Assembly (NCBI GenBank): GCA_945614335.1
Contig: CALZAP010000084.1
Coordinates: 1-6,467 of the forward strand
Direction of reading: 5' to 3'
Length of the DNA: 6,467 bases
DNA from: an uncultured Prevotella sp.
Lineage (GTDB): Bacteria > Bacteroidota > Bacteroidia > Bacteroidales > Bacteroidaceae
The notes below the pieces were generated by a model. It had not been told where the DNA came from and did no database searches. It worked only from the letters and a program-made list of their open reading frames with translations. Both the position numbers and the translations under genes were made by a program. Below are positions 1 to 6,211 of this stretch, piece by piece. The number at the start of each line of letters is the position of its first letter. Within the stretch, counting starts at the first letter, position 1.

Positions 1-56
1 TCACTCCTCACTCCTCTCTCCTCACTCCTCTCTCCTCACTCCTCTCTCCTCACTCA
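1..56. repeat. Heptanucleotide tandem array (TCACTCC/TCTCTCC), eight units
   Basis: Eight consecutive 7-base units are visible: TCACTCC at 1, 8, 22 and 36; TCTCTCC at 15, 29 and 43; and a terminal TCACTCA at 50-56. Read on the minus strand, the array starts with TGAGTGA and continues with alternating GGAGAGA and GGAGTGA. It may extend beyond the left edge of the window. An inverted copy lies at 6011-6066 and starts with the same TGAGTGA unit. No gene function is evident. Similar low-complexity arrays are, from memory, common between genes in Bacteroidales. Confidence 0.9.
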
Positions 57-142
57 TTATGGTGAAATAATGGAGAAAAAGGAGGTGTTTTGTAAGAAAA
101 TAAGAAAAAATTAGGGTAAAAACAAAAAAAGTGGCGAAAAGA

Positions 143-174
143 TTTGGAGGATTCGGAAAAAGTCCGTACCTTTG
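143..174 (+). promoter_or_regulatory. Bacteroidetes-type promoter for tRNA-Gln
   Basis: A TTTG element (143-146) and a perfect TAnnTTTG element, TACCTTTG (167-174), are separated by 20 bases. This is the -33/-7 pattern recognised by the Bacteroidetes primary sigma factor. Transcription should start near 180, giving a leader of about 33 bases before the tRNA. That leader contains a 6-bp inverted repeat, GCAATC (180-185) and GATTGC (197-202). No other TAnnTTTG box is seen before rsmA, so this promoter may also supply rsmA by readthrough. Confidence 0.8.
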
Positions 175-212
175 CACTCGCAATCAAGGAACAAACGATT
201 GCAATACAAAAT

Positions 213-283
213 TGGGATATGGTGTAATGGTAACACTGCAGATTCTGGTCCTGCCTTTCCTGGTTCGAGTCCGGGTATCCCAA
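213..283 (+). tRNA. tRNA-Gln (anticodon CTG)
   Basis: The sequence folds as a 71-base cloverleaf. The acceptor stem is 7 perfect pairs (TGGGATA 213-219 with TATCCCA 276-282), with discriminator A283. The D arm contains AATGGTAA. The anticodon stem is 238-242 with 250-254 around the loop TTCTGGT, so the anticodon CTG at 245-247 reads CAG (Gln). The T arm CCTGG/CCGGG closes the loop TTCGAGT. CCA is not encoded: CAC follows the discriminator. The lowest anticodon-stem pair (31-39) is A242-C250, a mismatch. Similarity to E. coli tRNA-Gln in the acceptor stem and anticodon loop supports the identity. Confidence 0.95.
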
Positions 284-288
284 CACAG

Positions 289-328
289 AAGAGCGCAATC
301 TTTCAAGGTTGCGCTCTTTCTTTTTTTT
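289..328 (+). terminator. Intrinsic terminator of tRNA-Gln
   Basis: AAGAGCGCAA (289-298) pairs perfectly with TTGCGCTCTT (309-318). Two more pairs (one T-G, one C-G) can extend the stem to 12 bp, leaving the 6-base loop TTTCAA. A T-rich tract runs from 317 to 328, including eight Ts in a row at 321-328. It ends 12 bases before the rsmA start codon, so it could also act as an attenuator limiting rsmA transcription. Confidence 0.9.
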
Positions 329-340
329 AATATAACTATT

Positions 341-1138
341 ATGAAACAAGTACGCCCAAAGAAAAATCTCGGTCAGCATTTTCTCACAGACCTCTCGATA
401 GCAAAACGAATAGCGGACACAGTGGACGCATGCCCGGATCTCCCCGTTTTGGAGGTGGGACCAGGCATGGGAGTACTGACACAGTATCTCGTGGAGAAAC
501 CACGCGAGGTGAAAGCGGTGGAGATTGATACCGAGTCGGTGGCTTATCTCTATGAACGCTTTCCGCGACTTCGCGACAATATCTTGGGAGAGGACTTCCT
601 CAGAATGGACTTGGCGAAGATTTTCGACGGAAGGCAGTTTGTGCTCACAGGAAACTACCCGTATGACATATCGTCGCAGATATTCTTCAAGATGCTCGAC
701 AACAAAGACCTAATACCTTGTTGTACGGGTATGATACAACGGGAGGTGGCACAACGCATGGCATCGCAGCCTGGCACTAAGGCTTATGGCATACTGAGCG
801 TGATGATACAGGCTTGGTATGACGTGGAGTATCTGTTCACTGTAGACGAGGGTGTATTTAACCCGCCGCCAAAGGTGAAGAGTGCGGTGATAAGAATGAC
901 CCGTAATGAAACTACAGACCTCGGATGCGACGAACAACTGTTTAAGAGAGTAGTAAAGACAGTGTTCAACCAACGTAGGAAAATGCTGAGAGTGAGTTTG
1001 CGGCCGCTCTTCACAGCCCACATCGTAAGCGAGGGTTTCTTCTCCCACGAGATTATGACCCGACGTCCTGAGCAGCTTACCATTAAAGAATTTGTAGAGC
1101 TGACAAACATGGTGGAAGCGGAGTTGGCGACTATATAA
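341..1138 (+). CDS. rsmA: 16S rRNA (adenine1518-N6/adenine1519-N6)-dimethyltransferase RsmA (KsgA)
   Basis: This 265-residue protein transfers four methyl groups from S-adenosylmethionine to two adjacent adenines in the 3'-terminal hairpin of 16S rRNA during late 30S assembly in the cytoplasm. Visible family motifs are the N-terminal KKNLGQHFL (7-15), the SAM-binding EVGPGMGVLT (38-47), the acidic end of the next strand VEID, the catalytic NYPY (105-108; NLPY in many bacteria) and FNPPPKVKSAV (173-183), followed by the helical C-terminal domain. Length is normal for the family. ATG at 341 is chosen because the protein then begins just before the conserved KKNLGQHFL. The frame stays open back to 131, but that extension would run through the tRNA and its terminator. 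No Shine-Dalgarno is seen; the start lies in an AT-rich stretch. The gene is intact. Confidence 0.97.
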   Translation: MKQVRPKKNLGQHFLTDLSIAKRIADTVDACPDLPVLEVGPGMGVLTQYLVEKPREVKAVEIDTESVAYLYERFPRLRDNILGEDFLRMDLAKIFDGRQFVLTGNYPYDISSQIFFKMLDNKDLIPCCTGMIQREVAQRMASQPGTKAYGILSVMIQAWYDVEYLFTVDEGVFNPPPKVKSAVIRMTRNETTDLGCDEQLFKRVVKTVFNQRRKMLRVSLRPLFTAHIVSEGFFSHEIMTRRPEQLTIKEFVELTNMVEAELATI

Positions 1139-1154
1139 TATATATAAGGTGTAG

Positions 1155-1556
1155 ATGAAAAGCATTCTTTCATTCATAGCATGTACTCTTGGACTGTTGG
1201 CTATGCTGATTGCTCCAATGATACCTCATCATCATCATGGTGAGGAAGTATGTGTCGTGATGGAAAGGTGCAGCATCGACCATAACATAAACGACAAGCA
1301 TACCAGCCACCATGGAGAAAGCAACGAATGCTCGTCGTGTATAAAGAATGTACAGTGGCTTGATGTAAGGGTAAGTGGCAACCGTAACATTTCCGACCTC
1401 TGCCTCTTGCCACAGCTTGTAGTGTTCGGCTATGAATGGCATGTGAAGGACATTCAGATGGCCGAACTGAAAAAACATTTCTGCCGCTCTGCCGTTCCAA
1501 TACTTGAAGGGTATGGAGGGGTGAGCGGACTCAGGGCACCGCCGTGTTTTAGTTAA
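1155..1556 (+). CDS. Small exported His/Cys-rich protein, possibly DUF6769-like
   Basis: This 133-residue protein has no assigned function. Residues 1-24 form a signal peptide or membrane anchor (MKSIL, then a hydrophobic run to IAPMIP). Four histidines follow directly (25-28), then a His/Cys-rich segment: C33, C39, H43, H49, H52, H53 and a CSSC motif at 59-62. Other cysteines are C83, C110 and C131. The protein ends in GLRAPPCFS. The layout (leader, PHHHH, Cys/His region, terminal GLRAPP) resembles small Bacteroidales proteins that I recall as DUF6769; I could not check this. The content suggests binding of metal ions in the periplasm, and the efflux genes just downstream fit that (inference). 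AAGG at 1146-1149 is a plausible ribosome binding site. It lies 16 bases after rsmA and may share its transcript. Confidence 0.8.
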   Translation: MKSILSFIACTLGLLAMLIAPMIPHHHHGEEVCVVMERCSIDHNINDKHTSHHGESNECSSCIKNVQWLDVRVSGNRNISDLCLLPQLVVFGYEWHVKDIQMAELKKHFCRSAVPILEGYGGVSGLRAPPCFS

Positions 1557-1578
1557 TGGCTCAACGTTATAAGGCAGG

Positions 1579-1602
1579 AAAAGGGATCGACAAATCCTTT
1601 TT
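1579..1602 (+). promoter_or_regulatory. Hairpin between the His/Cys-rich gene and the efflux operon
   Basis: AAAAGGGAT (1579-1587) pairs with ATCCTTTTT (1594-1602) as nine consecutive pairs, one of them G-T, around the loop CGACAA. The T-run lies within the stem rather than after it, so this could be a weak terminator for the upstream rsmA transcript or a structured site upstream of the efflux genes. Its right arm overlaps the candidate -33 element at 1600-1603. Confidence 0.45.
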
Positions 1603-1632
1603 GATCCTTCTGTTGGGCTAACGTTATACTTG
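1600..1632 (+). promoter_or_regulatory. Candidate Bacteroidetes promoter of the efflux operon with overlapping palindrome
   Basis: TTTG (1600-1603) and TATACTTG (1625-1632; one mismatch to TAnnTTTG) are 21 bases apart. The adaptor start codon follows 31 bases later. The palindrome TAACGTTA (1619-1626) overlaps the upstream edge of the -7 box. A second copy of AACGTTAT occurs at 1563-1570, giving direct repeats 57 bases apart. This is a reasonable place for a metal-responsive repressor or activator to bind, but no regulator gene is in the window. Confidence 0.5.
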
Positions 1633-1663
1633 AATACATTTTTTAACTAAAACGTGAATTAAT

Positions 1664-2938
1664 ATGAAACACTTGAGAATATCTGGTTTCTTGATGGTGG
1701 CATGTCTTATGGCAGGCTGTCATTCAGGAGAGAAGCGTCATGGCGATCACGACCATGAGGGAGAACAAAAAGAAGAACATAGCGGCGAAATAGTAATGAC
1801 ACATGAACAGATGGAAAAGGCTGGAGTGGCTACTGAGATTGTGTCACCGGAAGACTTCACGGCAGTGATGAAGGCTGCCGGACAGATTGTAAGAAGACAG
1901 GGCGACGAGCAAACTGTTGCCGCTACGATGAGCGGTATCGTTTATTGGAGAAACGCTTCGCTGTCGGAAGGCAGTCAAGTGGGGAATGGACAGGCATTGG
2001 CCGACATCACCGCCCGCCACTTGCAAGACGGCGACCCGATAGCTAAGGCAAAGGCTGCTTTCGAAGCGGCAAAGAGCGAGATGGAAAGAGTGAAGCCGCT
2101 GGCCGACGACAATATTGTGTCGCAACGAGAATATGAACAGGCAAAACTCAACTATCAGACTGCAAAAGCGGCCTATGAAGGCATGGCTGCTTCGAAAAGC
2201 GGTAGTGCTGTAGTGACTACTGGAATGGGAGGATTCATCAAGTCGCTACTCGTAAAATCGGGTGACTATGTGAACGTTGGCGACCCAATAGCCATCGTGA
2301 CTCAAAACCGACGACAGCAACTGGTGGTTGATGTTCCGGAATGTGCTTACCGTAACATGAATGATATCAGGAGTGCAAACTTCAGGGCTACAGGAAACGA
2401 CAACGTTTATAAACTTTCAGAACTTAATGGTAAGCTAATATCGTATAGTCGCACTCTGCCCGAAGGCTCGGCTTTCCTGCCTGCCACTTTCGAGTTCGAC
2501 AACGTGGGCGATATCATTGCCGGCTCGTTTGTGGAGGTTTATCTCCTGCTTAAGCAAAAACAAAATGTTATCACTGTACCAAACACCGCCCTTACTGAGG
2601 AGCAGGGGCTTTACTATGTATATGTAAAGAAACATGCCCATAAAGAAAATCATGAAGCCCACGAAGGTCATGACCATGAAAATCACGAAGGACATGCCCT
2701 TGAAACTCACGAAGGACATGACCATGAAGACCATGAAACTCACGAAGGTCATGAGCATAAGGGTGAAGAAGGCGTGTTTGAGAAGCGTGAAGTGAAGATA
2801 GGACAGACTGACGGAGTGCGCACAGAGATATTGTCAGGACTAAAAACCGGAGAGTGTGTGGTGACCGTAGGAGCATATCAGGTGAAGCTAGCAGCCTCGT
2901 CGTCTGTCATTCCGGAAGGACATAACCACAACCATTAA
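1664..2938 (+). CDS. Efflux RND periplasmic adaptor (CzcB/CusB-type membrane fusion lipoprotein), His-rich
   Basis: This 424-residue periplasmic adaptor should link the inner-membrane RND pump to the outer-membrane channel and may hand metal to the pump. It starts with a lipoprotein signal (LMAGC, lipidated Cys19). A His-rich segment follows (20-39, including HGDHDHEGE). Next come a first lipoyl half (about 84-115), a helical hairpin (about 120-175), a second lipoyl half (about 182-213), a beta-barrel (about 214-305) and a membrane-proximal domain (about 306-323 and 371-416). The membrane-proximal part is interrupted by a His-rich insertion: 15 His in residues 324-365. The C-terminus is GHNHNH. 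Family identity is firm. The metal is not determined; abundant His suggests Zn, Ni, Co or Cu. ATG at 1664 fits the lipoprotein signal. The pump gene follows after 11 bases, so the two are almost certainly cotranscribed. Confidence 0.93.
   Translation: MKHLRISGFLMVACLMAGCHSGEKRHGDHDHEGEQKEEHSGEIVMTHEQMEKAGVATEIVSPEDFTAVMKAAGQIVRRQGDEQTVAATMSGIVYWRNASLSEGSQVGNGQALADITARHLQDGDPIAKAKAAFEAAKSEMERVKPLADDNIVSQREYEQAKLNYQTAKAAYEGMAASKSGSAVVTTGMGGFIKSLLVKSGDYVNVGDPIAIVTQNRRQQLVVDVPECAYRNMNDIRSANFRATGNDNVYKLSELNGKLISYSRTLPEGSAFLPATFEFDNVGDIIAGSFVEVYLLLKQKQNVITVPNTALTEEQGLYYVYVKKHAHKENHEAHEGHDHENHEGHALETHEGHDHEDHETHEGHEHKGEEGVFEKREVKIGQTDGVRTEILSGLKTGECVVTVGAYQVKLAASSSVIPEGHNHNH
2660..2764 (+). repeat. 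24-base tandem repeats coding the His-rich loop of the adaptor
   Basis: Four imperfect in-frame copies each begin CACGAAGG: 2660-2683 (HEGHDHEN), 2684-2707 (HEGHALET), 2708-2740 (HEGHDHEDHET, with a 9-base insertion) and 2741-2764 (HEGHEHKG). Identity at DNA level, including synonymous positions, shows recent tandem duplication rather than codon-by-codon selection for His. Unit lengths are multiples of three, so copy-number change would keep the reading frame and simply lengthen or shorten the metal-binding loop. Confidence 0.85.
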
Positions 2939-2949
2939 CACGTCAGGCC

Positions 2950-5900
2950 ATGTTGAACAAAATAATCAGATTTTCACTCGACAACCGCCTTGTGGTGCTC
3001 ATTCTTGGAGTGCTGCTGACCATTGGCGGCCTATATACGGCCGATAACATGGAGGTGGATGTTTTTCCCGACCTTAACGCTCCCACTGTGGTTGTGATGA
3101 CAGAGGCGAAGGGAATGGCAGCTGAGGAAGTGGAACGCCTTGTGACATTTCCTATAGAGACGGCCGTGAATGGAGCTACCGACGTACGACGTGTAAGGTC
3201 GTCGTCGACAAATGGTTTCTCGGTGGTTTGGGTAGAATTCAACTGGGGGGCTGATGTGTATCGTGCCCGACAGATAGTGACAGAGAAACTCTCTACTGTG
3301 AGTGATGCCCTGCCGCAGGGTATAGGAAGTCCGACACTGGGTCCGCAGTCGTCGATACTCGGCGAGCTGATGTTTGTGTCACTTACTTCCGACTCCACCT
3401 CTCTCCAGCAGCTCCGCACACTTGCCGACTGGACCATTCGTCCGCGTCTGATGGCGTCGGGTGGCGTGGCACAGGTGGCTGTGCTTGGTGGCGACATTCG
3501 CGAATACCAGATACAGCTGAGCCCCGAACGTATGAAGCATTTCAATGTTGGCCTTAACGAGGTGATAAATGCAGTGGGCAACATGAACCGTAATGTGGCG
3601 GGCAACACTCTTTACGAGTATGGCAACGAATACATCATACGCGGACTGCTAACCACCAACGACCCTGTGGAGATAGGAAAGGCAGTGGTGAAGAAGTCGC
3701 CATCGGGAATGCCCATACGTCTTGACGCAATAGCCGACGTGATGGTGGGCAACAGGATGCCGCGCATGGGTACCGCTTCGTATAACGGCAAGCCGGCCGT
3801 GATGATGACAGTGACGAAACAGCCGTCTGTGTCAACACTTGAACTCACGGAAGCACTCGACTCTACTATTGTTTTGCTGAAGAAAAGTCTGCCTGCCGAC
3901 GTGAAACTGTCCACGGATGTTTACCGCCAGTCGCATTTCATCGAGAGCAGTATTGACAATGTGAAAGATGCCCTCGTCGAAGGAGGTGTGCTTGTTGTGG
4001 TGGTATTGTTCCTCTTCCTTATGAACGTGCGCACGACATTGATTTCGCTTGTCACCATACCACTGTCTTTGCTTGCTGCCATAGTGGCTTTACATCTTAT
4101 GGGATTGACCATCAACACTATGAGCCTTGGAGGTATGTGTATTGCCATTGGATCATTGGTGGACGATGCCATAGTGGATGTGGAAAATGTGTATCGTAGA
4201 CTGCGACTTAACAGGATGTTGCCGGAAGCAGAGCGAAAACCAGTGATAGAGGTGATATTCGATGCGTCGAAGGAAGTGCGCCTGCCCATTCTCAACTCCA
4301 CGCTGATCATCATTGCCAGCTTTGTGCCTATTTTCTTCCTCTCGGGTATGGAAGGCAGAATGCTCCAGCCGCTTGGTGTGGCATTCATCGTGGCGTTGTG
4401 CTCCTCCACTGTTGTGGCTCTGACCATGACACCCGTAATGTGCAGCTATCTCTTGGGAAAGGGAAAACTGAACGAACAAGGGAGGGAGCCGATAGTGGCA
4501 CGAAGGCTGAAGGCATGGTATACTACGGCCTTGGGATGGACCATTGAACATAAGCGCACAGTGGTCGCTTCTACGTGTGTGGCTCTCGTGGGAGCCATAG
4601 CCGTGTTTGCAGGTCTTGGCAGCAGCTTCCTGCCTCCGTTCAACGAAGGCTCGTTCACCATCAACGTAAGCACCTTGCCGGGCATATCGCTCGAAGAGTC
4701 TGACAAGATTGGACGCAGGGCGGAGGAGATACTGCTCTCGGTGCCTGAGATAAAGGTGGTGGGAAGGAAAACCGGTCGTGCCGAACTCGACGAGCATGCT
4801 CTTGGAGTGAACACTTCAGAGATAGAGGCTCCTTACGAACTGAAGGACCGTTCGAAAGACGAACTCCTTGCCGACATTCGTCATAAGTTGTCGGAGATTC
4901 CAGGCGTGAACATTGAGGTGGGGTCGCCCATAAGCCACCGCATCGACGCCATGCTCTCGGGAACGAGGGCAAGCATTGCGATAAAGGTGTTTGGTCCAGA
5001 CCTTAACCATATCTTTAAGATTGGCAACGAGATAAAGTCAAGCATAAAGGACATTGAGGGTGTGGCAGACCTGAACGTGGAGCAACAGGTGGAGCGTCCG
5101 CAGCTCACGATAAAGCCCAAGCGCACGATACTCGCAAAATATGGTGTTACCATGCCGGAGTTCGTAGACATGATTGAGGTGCTGCTTGAAGGACGTGAGG
5201 TGTCGCAGGTGTTTGAGGGAAACCAGACCTTTGCTCTCACACTTAAGGTGGACGACGCCAGCCGCCAGAGCATTTGGGGAATTCGCCATCTTATGGTAGA
5301 TGCCGGAGGCCGAAAGGTGGCATTAGAGAACATTGCCGAGATAACGTCTACAGCTGGTCCAAACACCATAAGCCGTGAGAATGCCCAGCGCAAGGTGGTG
5401 GTGTCGTGCAATGTGGCTGGCAGGGATCTCTTGGGTGTGGTGCGAGACATACAGCAGAAGGTGGACGAAAACGTAAACATGCCAGAAGGTTATCATGTTG
5501 AATATGGTGGACAGTTTGAGAGTCAGCAGAAGGCTTCCCGCACTCTCACCATCACGTCGCTGTTGTCGCTGCTTGTCATCTTTATGTTGCTCTTCAGTCA
5601 GTTCCGTAGTGTTCGTCAGTCTGCAGTGGTGATGGTAAACCTTCCGTTGGCGTTGATAGGTGGTGTGGTAGCGATATGGATGACGAGTGGGATAGTAAGC
5701 ATTCCTTCCATCATTGGTTTCATATCACTGTTTGGCATTGCCACCCGCAACGGAATGCTCCTTGTCTCCCGCTATAACGACTTGCGCGAGAGTGGCATGT
5801 CGTTGGAGCAGAGTGTGCTTCAAGGGTCAGCCGACCGTCTAAACCCGATACTTATGACCGCCTTGACATCTGCCTTGGCCTTGATTCCCATGGTGCTTGG

Positions 5901-6045
5901 CGGCGACTTGCCCGGCAACGAGATACAGAGTCCGATGGCAAAGGTGATACTTGGTGGGCTTCTCACTTCCACCTTGCTCAATGGGTTTATCATTCCGGTA
6001 ATGTATCTGTTGAGTGAGGAGAGAGGAGTGAGGAGAGAGGAGTGA
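2950..6045 (+). CDS. Heavy-metal efflux RND pump, CzcA/CusA family (HME-RND)
   Basis: This 1031-residue inner-membrane, proton-driven trimeric pump exports metal ions through the adaptor and outer-membrane channel. The RND layout is complete: TM1 (about 14-30), a first periplasmic region, TM2-TM6 (about 345-500), TM7 (about 536-556), a second periplasmic region, and TM8 (about 866-886) to TM12. DVFPDLNAPTVVV (37-49) is typical of the heavy-metal branch. The TM4 proton-relay motif reads GSLVDDAIVDVEN, with D405, D406, D410 and E412; D405 corresponds to the essential D405 of E. coli CusA. Aligned from memory to CusA, its three copper-binding Met residues (573, 623, 672) correspond to N572, E624 and A667, so Cu(I)/Ag(I) is doubtful and a divalent metal more likely. 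Residues 1022-1031 (SEERGVRREE) and the stop are encoded by the heptamer array at 6011-6066. The start ATG lies 11 bases after the adaptor stop. Confidence 0.95.
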   Translation: MLNKIIRFSLDNRLVVLILGVLLTIGGLYTADNMEVDVFPDLNAPTVVVMTEAKGMAAEEVERLVTFPIETAVNGATDVRRVRSSSTNGFSVVWVEFNWGADVYRARQIVTEKLSTVSDALPQGIGSPTLGPQSSILGELMFVSLTSDSTSLQQLRTLADWTIRPRLMASGGVAQVAVLGGDIREYQIQLSPERMKHFNVGLNEVINAVGNMNRNVAGNTLYEYGNEYIIRGLLTTNDPVEIGKAVVKKSPSGMPIRLDAIADVMVGNRMPRMGTASYNGKPAVMMTVTKQPSVSTLELTEALDSTIVLLKKSLPADVKLSTDVYRQSHFIESSIDNVKDALVEGGVLVVVVLFLFLMNVRTTLISLVTIPLSLLAAIVALHLMGLTINTMSLGGMCIAIGSLVDDAIVDVENVYRRLRLNRMLPEAERKPVIEVIFDASKEVRLPILNSTLIIIASFVPIFFLSGMEGRMLQPLGVAFIVALCSSTVVALTMTPVMCSYLLGKGKLNEQGREPIVARRLKAWYTTALGWTIEHKRTVVASTCVALVGAIAVFAGLGSSFLPPFNEGSFTINVSTLPGISLEESDKIGRRAEEILLSVPEIKVVGRKTGRAELDEHALGVNTSEIEAPYELKDRSKDELLADIRHKLSEIPGVNIEVGSPISHRIDAMLSGTRASIAIKVFGPDLNHIFKIGNEIKSSIKDIEGVADLNVEQQVERPQLTIKPKRTILAKYGVTMPEFVDMIEVLLEGREVSQVFEGNQTFALTLKVDDASRQSIWGIRHLMVDAGGRKVALENIAEITSTAGPNTISRENAQRKVVVSCNVAGRDLLGVVRDIQQKVDENVNMPEGYHVEYGGQFESQQKASRTLTITSLLSLLVIFMLLFSQFRSVRQSAVVMVNLPLALIGGVVAIWMTSGIVSIPSIIGFISLFGIATRNGMLLVSRYNDLRESGMSLEQSVLQGSADRLNPILMTALTSALALIPMVLGGDLPGNEIQSPMAKVILGGLLTSTLLNGFIIPVMYLLSEERGVRREE

Positions 6046-6066
6046 GGAGTGAGGAGAGAGGAATGA
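6011..6066. repeat. Heptanucleotide array (GGAGTGA/GGAGAGA) overlapping the pump gene end
   Basis: Eight 7-base units are visible: TGAGTGA (6011), GGAGAGA (6018), GGAGTGA (6025), GGAGAGA (6032), GGAGTGA (6039), GGAGTGA (6046), GGAGAGA (6053) and GGAATGA (6060). The first 39 bases equal the reverse complement of the array at 1-56. The pump stop codon TGA (6043-6045) is the end of the fifth unit. The rest of the array and the sequence to 6211 are untranslated. Confidence 0.92.
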
Positions 6067-6122
6067 GAAATGTTCAAGCCGGGAATACTCTCGAAAGGAA
6101 GTGAATAGACATTTGTCTTGAA

Positions 6123-6163
6123 CTTTAATTTTTAATCTTTAATTTTTAATTTTCAATTTCAAT
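6123..6163. repeat. AT-rich heptamer array (CTTTAAT/TTTTAAT/TTTCAAT)
   Basis: Units are CTTTAAT (6123), TTTTAAT (6130), CTTTAAT (6137), TTTTAAT (6144) and TTTCAAT (6151), then a six-base TTCAAT (6158-6163). Together with the preceding heptamer array it fills most of the 166-base gap between the pump and the outer-membrane protein genes. Several junctions read TAATTTT, close to the TAnnTTTG promoter box, so the array could influence transcription of the next gene; this is speculative. No clear terminator or complete promoter is seen in the gap. Confidence 0.8.
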
Positions 6164-6211
6164 TTTCTTTCCTCCTTAATTCCTTAAGAATAATTAATCC
6201 ATAATAAAGAT

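Noticed and set aside
1..56. Heptamer array as part of a CRISPR array
   Set aside because: Units are contiguous 7-mers with no spacers; it is a simple tandem repeat.
131..340. In-frame upstream extension of rsmA starting at 131
   Set aside because: It would translate the tRNA promoter region, the tRNA and its terminator; the RsmA family starts just before KKNLGQHFL, matching ATG at 341.
50..379. Minus-strand open frame of 109 codons
   Set aside because: It covers the tRNA, its promoter and the start of rsmA, is low-complexity, and shows no family resemblance.
1155..1187. Possible lipobox (FIAC, Cys10) in the small His/Cys-rich protein
   Set aside because: Cys10 is too close to the N-terminus and the hydrophobic run continues beyond it, so an ordinary signal peptide or anchor is more likely.
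2633..2758. His-rich stretch as a frameshift or artefact
   Set aside because: The frame stays open and the adaptor domain resumes normally afterwards (REVKIGQTDGVRTEIL), so it is a genuine in-frame insertion.
2943..4814. Long minus-strand open frames opposite the pump gene
   Set aside because: They overlap a strongly recognised coding sequence and read as antisense shadows (Ser/Thr/Arg-rich, no motifs).
6108..6115. GACATTTG as a -7 box for the outer-membrane protein gene
   Set aside because: One mismatch and no TTTG element at the expected upstream spacing.
6072..6123. Inverted repeat GTTCAAG/CTTGAAC after the pump gene as a terminator
   Set aside because: Only 7 bp with a 38-base loop and no T-tract directly after the stem; could be chance.
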